From Amorphochlora amoebiformis (lineage: Eukaryota; Cercozoa; Chlorarachniophyceae), in contig BAAHQB010000026.1 of NCBI GenBank assembly GCA_054601695.1, positions 62,001-126,000 of the forward strand: a stretch of 64,000 bases of DNA, read 5' to 3'. This document shows, one piece after another, positions 1 through 54,573 of this stretch. The notes beneath the pieces are model-generated. The model was not told the DNA's origin. It did not search any database and saw only the letters and a list, made by a program, of their open reading frames with translations. Numbering within the stretch: position 1 is the first letter of the stretch; every line of letters starts with the position of its first letter. A program made the translations under genes and the position numbers.

Positions 1-4374
<4,374 letters not shown>

Positions 4375-5508
4375 GCGTTGACTTGGACGAGGTGAGTCTG
4401 GGGGGACTTCATGAGCTTCCCGACCGACTCATCACGACCCGTCACGACCCGTCACGAAGCTTGACCAGAGTTTGAATGGTTTTCCACTTTCCTCCTACCG
4501 AGTTACTCTCAGCTCGGGCAGATATTTTTGTTCTCTTTCTCTCATTTGTTGTCTCGTTCGTTCCATGCATGCGGTAGTGGAGAGCACTAGAAGAATACAT
4601 ACTATATACTAGATAACGGCATGCATGTGTGGGACTGACAGTCAGTAGGAGGTGCAGACTGTGTGTGATGGATGGAGCACGGAATACGTAGACTAGATAG
4701 GGGGGCAGGAAGGGGCACGTGCGGCGGTGGTGAATTTTCTTCATTCACATGTTCTAGTTATTATTTTCACGCGCAATATTCCATGTACATCTATTCTACC
4801 AATACACGGATAATATATCTAGATATTAATAGAACCTCCGGTCTCATCATCCTGGGTATATATCAACTGGACATGGCGTGTACTAGATATATTGTCCACA
4901 TAAGCTACAACTAGCTACAGTATTATCGTATATGCGCCGTGAGTCTGTCAGACAGTTTTTTGTATTAACAAGTTGAATATATCTCATGATTTCTATACAA
5001 TATATCTCTAGATCTAGACTATGATAATGATAATGTGAAAAGCTAAGCCACCTACTAGCCTAGTTACTTAGCCTACTAGTCTCTAGAGTCTAGCTAGTCT
5101 AGCTAGTAGTAATGTTCTAGTGTTGGCCAGCTGCCATTGACTAGATTGAACTGGATCTAGTGGATGGAGAAGCTTGGTCATAATTAAATTAGAACTAGTT
5201 GTCGCAAAATCTATCTGTCATAATCCTTAGCGAATAGTTAGTACACTGTGACTTCATACTGTTGTTATATTTCATACCGTTGTTATATACGAGTACTAAT
5301 ATTTAATTGGAGCCTGCACCTGGCACGGTACGTGACAGTATACATGTTGTACTGTACAAACTCACAGTTTCAAATCACCATGGCTAGAGCCTGTAGTACG
5401 TGCGTACGTACGTACGTACGAAAGAAGGGATGTTGTATCTGTTTTTTCTATGCTACTACAGACTACTAGACTAGTTCGTATGTATACGCGTACGTACACA
5501 CATCTAGG

Positions 5509-5546
<38 letters not shown>

Positions 5547-5584
5547 ACATATATATATATATATTTAAATAAATAAATAAATAA

Positions 5585-5615
<31 letters not shown>

Positions 5616-6366
5616 CGTGACGTTTATACCAAGACTAGAAAGTAGGTACGTATCTAGGTATCATGTAACGAATAATCTAGATTACAAGATGATCGTTCCA
5701 TGCATTGTATACCACTGTGACTGACTTAGTACGCGCGTACATATGTGGTAGAATAAGTGTTAATTACGTAGGTACGTACGTACGTATACATGTTAACAGT
5801 GACTTATAGGCTGAGGTATGTACAGGACGCTTTTAACTTTTGCCAATGGGCGTGGAATAATGTTATAAAACTGTAAGTTTTTACGAGTATGCGCACACTT
5901 TTGATACAATCTAGACAATAAACTAGATGTAATCACTAGAATCACGGTACCCTTGACTCCAGCTATTATTATGATCATGATCAAGCTAGATAGTACATTA
6001 CAAGTACTAGATAGAAGTTATAGTGTTATTCATTGAAAATCATAAGCTGCTCATTCAATTACAAAAAGCTAGCATGCCATAGTCTAGATCTAGTAGATCT
6101 AGTAGATAGTACTGCTGTTGTTTTGTCAAAATTTACAATTTTGCAAACCTATTGAAATATACGTCAAACCCAGTGGATGGCATTTTTGACAGTAACTTAC
6201 AAAAATGTTAAAATTTCATTAGAATCTAGGTTGCTGGCGCTGTCTCAGCTGCGCTCGTGCGGACTGACCTTGCGTTCAACCAATTCACCATCGACATCAA
6301 GTCCTTGGAAATTATACTTAAATGTATATATATACACACAGACATAGTATATATACATATATATTA

Positions 6367-6400
<34 letters not shown>

Positions 6401-6419
6401 TATATATATATATATATAT

Positions 6420-6476
<57 letters not shown>

Positions 6477-6523
6477 TATATGTATATATACATATATAGA
6501 TATTATATATATATATATATATA

Positions 6524-6603
<80 letters not shown>

Positions 6604-6737
6604 GGTTTAGTTCTATTAATTTATATGATACATGTGTATATTATATATATTTGATTAATGTGCTTATGACCTTTAGTTGTATTAATTTATATGATACATA
6701 TGTACATTATATATATTTTGATTAATGTGCTAATGAC
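4375..6737. other. Spacer: unique sequence, CTAG/GTAC-rich, then TA arrays
   Basis: After the TAA at 4374 there are direct repeats of CACGACCCGT (4434-4455), then AT-rich sequence unusually rich in CTAG, TAGA and CGTACG words (about 4780-6120), then TA arrays from 6320. A 66-67 bp unit is repeated at 6605-6670 and 6671-6738. No convincing gene seen; small ORFs lack splice context. Confidence 0.6.
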
Positions 6738-6782
6738 CTGTTGTATTCTGCACGCTATCTCTGCGCAACCGAAAATCCCCCT
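6738..6782 (-). CDS. Candidate small exon (RGIFGCAEIACRIQQ)
   Basis: Flanked on the minus strand by TTTTTAG and a CAG|GTCATT donor; 45 bp, open from codon edge to codon edge. The sequence around GCAGAGATAGCG and ACAACAG|GT resembles the exon at 54615-54654 (GCTGAGATAGCG, TACAACCCG|GT). It is phase-compatible with the candidate exon at 7590-7622. Gene membership is unknown; it could be a distal 3' exon of the DHHC gene or belong to another gene. Confidence 0.3.
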
Positions 6783-6798
6783 CTAAAAATATAAGTAA

Positions 6799-6847
<49 letters not shown>

Positions 6848-7320
6848 CAATATATATACATATATATATATATACATATATACACACATATATATATATA
6901 TATATATATAATATTTACATATATCTAACCAGAGCGTGTGTGAGTGTTCATGCAAACATTAAGGTGTAGGACAAGGCGAAGTAGACAAGATACACACACA
7001 TATCACACAGATATAACCTCAAGCCAAGCAAATATATACATATCACACACATATTCAACAATATCAATGAAAGAACTCACTCATCCACAAGCCGTACTGA
7101 CACACATACATACATACGCCTAGCGCTAACCCAAACCCGACATCTCACGCACAAAATGCAACACCCCAACGCTACGCCTAACTCCTACGCCAACCGCCTG
7201 TGCAGAACACCCAAGTCTAACGCCAACATATACGCACACCTAACCCTAGGGCCAACAGATACAACATATACACCACAAGGAAGTTTCAACAGGTATGCCA
7301 ACATCTGACAAGTAACTACG
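6783..7320. other. TA array then unique C/A-rich sequence, no gene recognised
   Basis: TA microsatellite to about 6925, then ACACAC and CCTAACCC-containing unique DNA with no splice-bounded coding stretch that I can support. Confidence 0.5.
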
Positions 7321-7328
7321 ACAACAGG

Positions 7329-7589
7329 TATTAGGGAGTCTAAGAGATGTATGTATGTATGTATGTATGTATGTATGTGTATGACCAGAATCTAAGAGAT
7401 GTATGTATGTATGTATGTATGTGTATGACCAGAATCTAAGAGATGTATGTATGTATGTATGTATGTGTATCACCAGAATCTAAGAGATGTATGTATGTAT
7501 GTATGTATGTGTATCACCAGAAGGCAATAGGCATCAGGGAGTCTAAGAGATGTATGTATGAGTCTAAGAGATGTATGTATGTGTATCAC
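7329..7589 (-). repeat. Minisatellite built on a 5' splice-site unit
   Basis: Five or six units containing TCTAAGAGATG, a run of GTAT tetranucleotides and GTGTATCACCAGAA or GTGTATGACCAGAA. On the minus strand each unit begins TTCTG|GTGATACACATAC, the same as the end of the candidate exon 7590-7622 plus its donor, so the array looks derived from that exon-intron junction. Confidence 0.75.
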
Positions 7590-7622
7590 CAGAACCATCA
7601 TGGCCGCGCTCTCCCACAAAAT
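7590..7622 (-). CDS. Candidate 33-bp exon (ILWESAAMMVL)
   Basis: Bounded by TCTAACAG on its 5' side and CTG|GTGATA on its 3' side. It is open with both edges at codon boundaries, compatible with neighbours 8487-8531 and 6738-6782. Its 3' edge is the seed of the adjoining minisatellite. No family recognised. Confidence 0.3.
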
Positions 7623-7649
7623 CTGTTAGACCGCGCGATGATGACTTGT

Positions 7650-7714
7650 GCTGTATATATATATATACATAGATTTATATATCATGATATATACATATTA
7701 TGTATGTATGTATG

Positions 7715-7748
<34 letters not shown>

Positions 7749-7815
7749 CATGTATTTACTACTCTACTGAAGGTGATCTCTGGTATTGTGTACATGTAAT
7801 ATATAATATACATAT

Positions 7816-7883
<68 letters not shown>

Positions 7884-8229
7884 AAAATGTGTATAGGTAC
7901 GTGTATGTATATGCATGTTTATTATGTGTTTCATTATATATATATATATATATATTTATATACATATACGTATGTGTATATATACATGTAAATATGCGGT
8001 TTCATACGCGTGTGTATTTTGTGTGAATACATACCTATACATATATTATCGAATATAATATATATATATATATACATATATACATATATACACACATATA
8101 ATACACATATATTATGTAATGCACATAGAATATACACATATAAACATGACACCCAGAACACATACACACACCACACATATTATGTATGCTATATAAATAT
8201 ATATATATATATATAATGTAATATAATAC

Positions 8230-8260
<31 letters not shown>

Positions 8261-8326
8261 TATACATATATATATATATATGTGTTTTGTGTGTATGTTT
8301 GTACATATATGTATGTGAGTATATAT

Positions 8327-8365
<39 letters not shown>

Positions 8366-8372
8366 CACACAC

Positions 8373-8404
<32 letters not shown>

Positions 8405-8411
8405 TATATAT

Positions 8412-8480
<69 letters not shown>
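7650..8480. repeat. (TA)n / (CA)n microsatellite block
   Basis: Almost continuous TA with short TGTG/CACA stretches. No coding signal. Confidence 0.85.
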
Positions 8481-8483
<3 letters not shown>

Positions 8484-8486
8484 TAC

Positions 8487-8531
8487 CGCCTTCCCATCTT
8501 GGGGAGGAGATGGCGCCTTTACTGAAGGGGC
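8487..8531 (-). CDS. Candidate proline-rich 45-bp exon ([15 protein letters not shown])
   Basis: Minus-strand CCCAG acceptor and GCG|GTAATA donor, 15 codons, phase 0 at both ends. It follows in phase from the candidate exon at 9076-9113 (..DRRKDPP). The composition suits a disordered C-terminal tail, possibly that of the DHHC protein upstream. Confidence 0.35.
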
Positions 8532-8559
8532 CTGGGTAAATTTAAGAATATATACACAC

Positions 8560-9070
<511 letters not shown>

Positions 9071-9075
9071 GATAC

Positions 9076-11581
<2,506 letters not shown>

Positions 11582-11620
11582 CTCATCATTGTTTTTGTCC
11601 ATATATTACCAATATTCGGA

Positions 11621-11651
<31 letters not shown>

Positions 11652-11672
11652 CATATGTGTATATATATTTGT

Positions 11673-11710
<38 letters not shown>

Positions 11711-11725
11711 CATATACACACATAT

Positions 11726-11768
11726 ACCCCAACCATCTCCTTTGTCGTCGTATTAGCGAATAAGCAAC
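11726..11768 (-). repeat. Degenerate copy of the TTKE exon end plus donor
   Basis: Repeats the 3' part of exon 11847-11914 (LFANTTTKE) and its GT. The copy reads [12 protein letters not shown] then GTATAT. Three of its differences are synonymous (ACA to ACG, ACC to ACG, GAA to GAG). No AG acceptor precedes it, so it is not a normal exon. Confidence 0.75.
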
Positions 11769-11778
11769 ATATATATAA

Positions 11779-11840
<62 letters not shown>

Positions 11841-11846
11841 GAATAC

Positions 11847-17390
<5,544 letters not shown>

Positions 17391-18691
17391 CTGATGGGTC
17401 GTTTTGGGGGGGGAGGGGGGGGAGGGTAAAATGACGCAGGAATGGCGAGCCAAGGAAGGCGCTCGCGAATCCGCACCCGAGAAAACTTATCTATGCGAAA
17501 AATATTGAAATCCGAAACGCTCGAGTCACAGTGGCGTTACAATCTTTTGTTCAGGCATCAGTTTATCATCCAGGTTATACTAGTTATACGTGCGTATTAT
17601 GATGTGCCCGCGGCCACTGTCATTCTGTAGACTCTAGATAGACTCTCTCTAGAGACTAGATTATAGTCTAGATAGACACTAGAGACACCCCGGCCATCTG
17701 ACCGAAAACAGAATCATGCGGCATCTACCCACATTCTCGGCACATCATCTATTAACTAAGACTAGCCTGAGTCTAGTGAGTACTCATTGAGTTCGACTGT
17801 ACTAGCTATAGTACAAGTGTAGTAGAATCTCTAGAATCCAAACCATACATTGTACAATCCAGACAATTGTAGACTATTTGTAGTCTACTAGATCTCCAGT
17901 ATTCACGGTACGGAGCAGTGCTTGGTGGGTCTAGCTACTAGTACTAGTACCTACTTCTAGTACTGTACTACGCTACTAGGCTACTGTACTACACTAGTAC
18001 AGTCTAGACAGTACTACTACTAGTACTAGAGTACTAGTCTCTAACAGTCTAAAGTCTAGCTAGTTAGAGTACGTAGTTCTATTACAGTACTAGCTATCCC
18101 AGTAGAGTCTAGGAGTAGTAGAAACCAGACTAGTCTCTAGAGTCTAGCTCTAGAGTCTAGAGAGTCTAGCTAGTCTAATAGATACCTAGAATCTAGAGGA
18201 TACTCTCTAGACTCTAGCTAGTCTAGAGACTAGAGAGAACTCCAGATTCCAGAGATATTCTATATACGTTATATTCTAGATATTAGCCCGCCGAACTGAT
18301 CATCCGATGACTCATGATGTTATATAGATGTTGTACGGATATCGATATTTACTAGACGTCTAGAGACTCAAGAGCTACTAGCTAGTAGTTGCCTAGGTTC
18401 TAGAGGTTGCTGGAGTTGAGGCACTGGGGTAAATCAGTAAAAGTAAGTTATTTAGGAAAATATTTTTTACACGTCATGCAATGAAATAACTGGAACTAGG
18501 AAGGGACGGACAAGAAACCAGAACTGCTGCAGCGGTCTACTTTTGCTTCAGCTGTTCCATTTCTTGAAGAATGGGAAGCGCTACCTTTACGTTACTTGTT
18601 AGGGTGATGGCTGGTGATATCGAAGGGATAGATGTTGAAGGGTCGGAGGTTGAAATGTTAATTGTTTGTGCTTTGAAGGGGTTGGAGTTCT
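17391..18691. other. Intergenic spacer, CTAG-rich
   Basis: Between the DHHC gene and the dynein 3' end. From about 17620 to 18420 the sequence is dominated by CTAG, TCTAGA, ACTAGT and AGTACT words with little else. It must hold the unseen 5' exon(s) and promoter of the DHHC gene and the dynein polyadenylation region. A 198-nt minus ORF (18537-18734) is out of frame with dynein and unsupported. Confidence 0.6.
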
Positions 18692-47147
<28,456 letters not shown>

Positions 47148-47589
47148 CCTAGCCTATATAACACGAACCCGTCGCGTAAATTTCGCAAGATTTCCTTCAG
47201 ATCGGAATGACTCTGCCTGTTGATGATCCCTCTTGTTATCGTGAGGTTTTCTATTAGTACAGAGAGGCTGTATACCCGGTGCGTTTCCGATGCGTGCACC
47301 CGGAGCCCCACTCCAAGAGACGGTTTCTGCCCTGTCGACAGTTCCAGGTATTACCGGAAAGATCCCGGGATTCCTGAGGTTATGGATAAAGGAGTTTTAT
47401 ATTCCAGATATTCAATATTAAATATCCTATATGAAGAGTTCAATATTCTGTTATATCTCCTGATATATTCCCTATATCTAATGAAATATAACTTAAGTAT
47501 CAATTTTAGATATGTAATTCAGCATTTCCGAAATATTATAATTCGCGTCGGCGGTTTAGTGCGACCTAATTCACCGACTCGCACCTGCA
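47148..47589. promoter_or_regulatory. Divergent promoter region between dynein and uS12
   Basis: The dynein start (minus) and uS12 start (plus) are 442 bases apart, so the two transcripts diverge from this interval. AT-rich TATATTCC/TATATCTAA words occur at about 47400-47500; no defined motif can be assigned. Confidence 0.5.
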
Positions 47590-48537
47590 ATGGGAACCGG
47601 GTGCGAATGTCCCATGCTTTCCTTTTCCCTCTCGAACCCCCATTCCCTCCGACAAAATCTATCCTGATTTCTGACCCGCGCATATGATGTGAGGGTATGA
47701 TCGCGACGATTTGAAGTAATCTAAAACGAGTTTTTGAATATGTATGCAGAAAGCCCCGTGGTATCAAAGCAGCTCGCAAGCTCCGCAGCCACCGCAGGGT
47801 GTCGAAGTGGGCACAGAAGAAGTACAACAAGTCTCACTCTCAGGCGCGCTACAACAAACAGCTTTACAACCTCGCTTCGCACGCCAAGGGAATCGTAGTT
47901 GAGAAGGTTAGCTCCTCACTTGATTTGACTAGCTCGTTTTCCACGTGTGTGTGTGTATCCGGCTCTATCGGAGGTCGAACAATAGGGAGGTTATAGAGGA
48001 ACGCATTGGAATTTTCATAGTTTTTGGGTTAGGAGAGGGATTCTATTTGGTAATTGAACTGGACACTGCGTAGTTGTGGTGACATTGAGGTTGAATCTGA
48101 TGCGCGTGGTCAATGGCCCAGGTCGGAATCGAGGCTAAGCAGCCCAACTCCGCTATCCGAAAATGTGTCCGTGTGCAGCTTATTAAGAACGGAAAGAAGG
48201 TGACGGCCTTCGTGCCTAATGACGGTTGCTTGAACTACATCGATGAAAATGTAAGATCCTTCTCTCTCAATCTCTCGATGCCAGCTCCCTATGTCTTGCC
48301 AAATTCTGTCCGAGCTCTAATTTTATCGCACGGGAATATGTTCTCATTGGTATTTCTCATTCGCACATGCGTAAGTGTATATTTCTTCCGTGTATGTATG
48401 ATATATAGAGTATTATAGATGAATATATATGTTATGTGTACTTTTCAGAATGCACGTGAATATATTTATAGAATGTAATATAATATATTTATATACATAT
48501 ATATATATATACATATACTATATATAATATGTGTGTG

Positions 48538-48585
<48 letters not shown>

Positions 48586-49119
48586 ATCTATATAATGTAT
48601 GTATATGTGTGTATCTATATAATGTATGTATATATACATGTATATAACATCTATAAATATATATTGTATAGAATATATAAGTATAGAAATTATATTTATA
48701 CATATATATATATATACATATATAATATACACATACCTATTAATATACATATGATACATAGATCGTTTGATTAACACATTTAGACGAACTCTTTTTACTC
48801 ACGGGATGATTAATAATATATGATATATTAGGACGAAGTTCTTGTATCGGGTTTCGGTCGTTCCGGTCACGCCGTCGGAGATATCCCGGGTGTCCGTTTC
48901 AAGGTAACAATATTCGCGATATATGTAGGTATTTCTTCGAAAGCTCCTCTTTTCCCACTTAACCGGAGGACACGTGCAAAAACTATTGGAATTTTCCCGG
49001 ATTTTTCCCGGATTTTTTTCGGAACTCACAACCAAACCTTTAACCCCCAGGTCGTCAAGGTCGCCGGTGTTGGTCTCCTCTCTCTCTTCAAGGAGAAGAA
49101 GGACAAGCCCCGCTCGTAA
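47590..49119 (+). CDS. RPS23: 40S ribosomal protein uS12 (S23), 5 exons
   Basis: Small-subunit protein at the decoding centre. Exons 47590-47600, 47750-47906, 48122-48250, 48832-48903 and 49051-49119 join in phase to 145 residues (family about 143). Seen: [16 protein letters not shown] near the start, [20 protein letters not shown] (with the loop proline that is hydroxylated in other eukaryotes), [29 protein letters not shown] and the end KEKKDKPRS. The first exon holds only 11 nt (ATG GGA ACC GG, donor GTGCGA) and is the least certain part. Odd: between KSH and ASHAKGIV the segment [12 protein letters not shown] replaces the highly conserved LGTALKANPFGG type sequence. Confidence 0.93.
48420..48780. 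repeat. (TA)n with TATGTATG duplications, uS12 intron 3
   Basis: GTGTATCTATATAATGTATG occurs twice (48582 and 48609). Confidence 0.8.
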
Positions 49120-49370
49120 ATTAAGCGAGAAAAATTTAGAGGAAGAAAACTCTAATTATTTTTTCGGCTCGAGCAATCTCCTAGTCCACACCTCGAACCC
49201 TCCCCCTCACTCCCCCTCGTTGTAAGATTGCCGTAGGGTATGCTGCACTTAGTGTATGTGGTTAGCCGCATGGTAGTGATGTGCATGCATGTGGGAATCG
49301 CGACCAACTTGTCGGTAGTTGATCACACGCCTTGAAACTCTCAGAAGGTACTGCATGTGCGGTGATATAC

Positions 49371-49429
<59 letters not shown>

Positions 49430-50012
49430 CTAGATATATATATATATATACGAAAAAATGTATTATAGATTCTAGAGATTGTCTAGGTGTATAGCTAGGT
49501 TGTGTATACACTATACTAGATACTAGTAAGTCTAGCTAGGTAGTATATATATAAACTTGTAATACGTAATAAACTTCTAGTATCAGTTTCGAGACGATTA
49601 ATCAATTATAATGCCATCAGACGGTGATTCAGAATTTCAGACCCACTCTAGCCACTAGCTACCAGCCTACCCCATCCACACTGTGCTCTAGTGCTGTGCG
49701 CGCGCGCGGTATGTCCTAGATGTCGCCGTATGTGTGTAGATGAGTCATACTACTCTAGCAAGCTGGTGTTCTCGGTCCAGATGCTGGAGAATCAGTGGAG
49801 ATATTGCATACGTACGGCACTTATCATTACGTACAATATGTCCATCTAGTTTGACTATCCAAAGAGCTTCCATACACTAGCATAGCGATGATAGTGTTAT
49901 ACTCACTAGAATCGATCTAAATTATACATATGTCTCTACACTAATTATAATAAAATAAGTAAATTACAAAATACAGAAAAGTAAAAAATAATAATCCAAT
50001 CGACGGATTTGT
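49120..50012. other. Spacer downstream of uS12
   Basis: Short 3' flank, a small TA array (49370-49450), then CTAG-rich AT sequence like that at 17.6-18.4 kb. It separates two convergent genes. No gene seen. Confidence 0.6.
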
Positions 50013-50316
50013 TTACTTTGCGGTCTTGTGCAACGCCTCATCCGCCTTGATTAAGCTCTCTGTGTAGTAGCTGGCATAATACTGGGCGTAGTAGTCGGAA
50101 AAATAGTTGGAATGATACAAGTGGAAGTACAAATTCTCCTCGGATACAGGGCATCGGTGACAATTCAGCGAAGACCAGAAACAGTCCTATGTATGTAAAT
50201 ATATACTGTGTGTGTGGGTGTGTGTGTTCGTGTACATAAGTATATACATATATTATATATTATATATATATATATATATATATTTATATACATACATAGT
50301 AAATGTCTTTATGTAA

Positions 50317-50361
<45 letters not shown>

Positions 50362-50400
50362 CATATTATATTAATTATCATATGAACATATACACACACA

Positions 50401-50482
<82 letters not shown>

Positions 50483-50489
50483 TAAACAC

Positions 50490-50536
<47 letters not shown>

Positions 50537-50580
50537 CATATATATATATATGTATATATTAATAATCATATATGAACATA

Positions 50581-50662
<82 letters not shown>

Positions 50663-50667
50663 GCATA

Positions 50668-50719
<52 letters not shown>

Positions 50720-51747
50720 ATATATACATGTACACACACACACACATATATATATACAAACATACATACATATACATATCATACACATACCCCTATACCC
50801 AATAACCCACAAAACCACAAAACCACAACATCCAGTTAAATTCCATACAATCAACCTCACATGCATCTGTATTCACCTATTACCAACCTAACATGCTTTT
50901 GTATCCACCATCTATTTCCCCTATCACCAACCTGACATGCAGTTGCATATACCCCCTTCTTCGCTACTGGTAGCGACTGACTCACGCTCGAAACCACAGC
51001 TATCGTTACCATTGGAATATAAACACTTATCAGACGACCTTAACAGCAATCACACCTATCCACCAACCTTACTAGAGACATTTTGTTAGGGTTAGGGTTA
51101 GGGTTAGGGTTAGGGTTAGGGTTAGGGTTAGGGGTTAGGGTTTAGATTTAGGGTTTGAGAGAGTTATGGTATGGCTGGGGGTTAGGGTTAGGTTAGGGTT
51201 AGGAATAGGGTTCGGGTTAGAGTTTGCATTTCTGCTGAAGATATATGTCGAGAGCGGTATGCTAATATCTTAACTTTGGGATTATGTGCCCCTCTTAGAG
51301 TTAGGGTTAGGATTAGGGTTAGGGTTAGGGTTAGGGTTAGGATCGTGCGGTTTGGCATGGGATATGGATTAAAGGTTAGTGTGTAGTAGAGTCAGGCTAA
51401 GGCTTAGGATTAGGGTTAGGGCTAGCGTTAGGGTTAGGGTTAGGGTTACGGTTAGGGTTAGGGTTAGGGTTGGGTTATCGACCGTGAGTTAGAGATTGGA
51501 TTAAGGGTGTGGAGACGGCGATGGGGAGAGCGCGAGAGAGGACTTTGGAAAGTCCAATCGACAGATCTTGGGATATGCTATGTGTAATGTGATGTAAATA
51601 TGTATGTGAATGTATACATGTGTATGTGTGCGAATGGATGCGTTTGTATGCTCGAGTTTTATGTGGATATTGATGTATGTTTGTTTTTGTATGAATGTGT
51701 AAATGTATATAGGTATATGTATATATGTATATATATAAATGTCTGTA

Positions 51748-51796
<49 letters not shown>

Positions 51797-54011
51797 CATA
51801 TATATATGTACATACGTATATATGTATACATATATATATATATATATATGTATGTATATGTATATATATATATACATATATATATTATATATATATATAT
51901 ATATGCATATATATATATATATAGATGTATATATATATATATATATTTATTTATATTTGTATGTATATATATATATATATATAATATAATATAATATATA
52001 TATATAGGTATGTATGTATATATGTATATATATATATATATATATGTATATGTGAATATGTGTATAACATGTGCGCATATGTGTATATGTGTGTAATTGT
52101 ATGTGTATGTATGGACGTTAGTTCTATGGATGAAGATGCGGTTGGTTATAGGGATTGCTAGTTACACTCCTAGGATCCCTTCAATTACTACCTATAGGGC
52201 TAGATATTGCTATATGTATATATCTAGATATTGCTATAGGTATACCTTGGATATTGGTATATATCTAGATATTTCTATAGGTATACCTTAGATATTGGTA
52301 TAGATATTAGGTATAGCTTAGATATGGGTATAGGATAGGGATAGATATTGGTATAGGTATAGATATTAGTATTGGGTTAGATATGGGTATAGATTTTATA
52401 TAGATATTTGTGAAGGTATAGGATTAGATATTGGTATAGGTATAGGATTAGATATTGGTATAGGTATAGGATTAGATATTTGTATAGGTATAGGATTAGA
52501 TATTGGTATAGGTATAGGGTTAGATATGGGTATAGGTATAGGTTAAATATTAGTATTGGGTTAGATATGGGTATAGATATAGGATAGATATTGGTATAGG
52601 TATAGGATTAGATATTGGTATAGGTATAGGTTAGATATGGGTATAGGTATAGGTTAGATATTAGTATTGGGTTAGATATGGGTATAGGTATAGGATAGAT
52701 ATTGGTATAGGTATAGGATTAGATATTGGTATAGGTATAGGTTAGATATGGGTATAGGTATAGGTTAGATATTAGTATTGGGTTAGATATGGGTATAGGT
52801 ATAGGATAGATATTGGTATAGGTATAGGATTAGATATTGGTATAGGTATAGGTTAGATATGGGTATAGGTATAGGTTAGATATTAGTATTGGGTTAGATA
52901 TGGGTATAGATATAGGATAGATATTGGTATAGGTATAGGATTAGATATTGGTATAGGTATAGGTTAGATATGGGTATAGGTATAGGTTAAATATTAGTAT
53001 TGGGTTAGATATGGGTATAGATATAGGATAGATATTGGTATAGGTATAGGATTAGATATTGGTATAGGTATAGGTTAGATATGGGTATAGGTATAGGTTA
53101 GATATTAGTATTGGGTTAGATATGGGTATAGGTATAGGATAGATATTGGTATAGGTATAGGATTAGATATTGGTATAGGTATAGGTTAGATATGGGTATA
53201 GGTATAGGTTAGATATTAGTATTGGGTTAGATATGGGTATAGGTATAGGATAGATATTGGTATAGGTATAGGATTAGATATTGGTATAGGTATAGGTTAG
53301 ATATGGGTATAGGTATAGGTTAGATATTAGTATTGGGTTAGATATGGGTATAGATATAGGATAGATATTGGTATAGGTATAGGATTAGATATTGGTATAG
53401 GTATAGGTTAGATATGGGTATAGGTATAGGTTAGATATTAGTATTGGGTTAGATATGGGTATAGGTGTAGGATAGATATTGGTATAGGTATAGGATTAGA
53501 TATTGGTATAGGTATAGGATAGATATGGGTTTAGATATCAGTATAGGTATATGTTAGATATAGGTATTGGGTTAGATATAGGTATAGGTATATGTTAGAT
53601 ATAGGTATAGGTATATTTTAGATATAGGTATAGGTATATGTTGGATATCAGTATACTATATGTTAGATATAGGTATAGGTATACGTCAGATATCGGTATA
53701 GGTATATGTCAGATATAGGTGTAGGTATACGTTAGATATCAGTATAGGTATATGTTAGATATAGGTATAGGTATATGTTAGATATAGGTATAGGTATATG
53801 TTAGATTAGGTATAGGTATATGTTAGATATCGGTATAGGTATATGCTAGATATAGGTACAGGTATATGTTAGATATCAGCATAGGTATATGTCAGATATA
53901 GGTATAGGCATATGTTAGATATATGTATAGGTATATGTTAGATATAGGTATAGGTGTGGGTTAGATATTCTACCGGTCGGCAAGGGGAGGAACAGTAGCT
54001 CTAGACACCTG

Positions 54012-54053
<42 letters not shown>

Positions 54054-54062
54054 ATATATACG

Positions 54063-54099
<37 letters not shown>

Positions 54100-54241
54100 G
54101 TATATATATATATACTAAACCTATACCAATATATAGGCATTTACATATATATATATATATATGTGTATGTATGTATATATATATATACATACATATGTTG
54201 TACATATACATACATGCATACATATACATATATATATATAT

Positions 54242-54302
<61 letters not shown>

Positions 54303-54362
54303 TATATATGGATGTATATTAATTTATATATAAGTATATACAAACCGGGTTGTGTTACTATA

Positions 54363-54424
<62 letters not shown>

Positions 54425-54530
54425 GTATATATATATATATACAATATATATATATATATATATCTAATATATATATGAATATTTATTTATTATGTACATA
54501 CATAAGTATATAGAAACCGGTTTGTATGAT

Positions 54531-54573
<43 letters not shown>

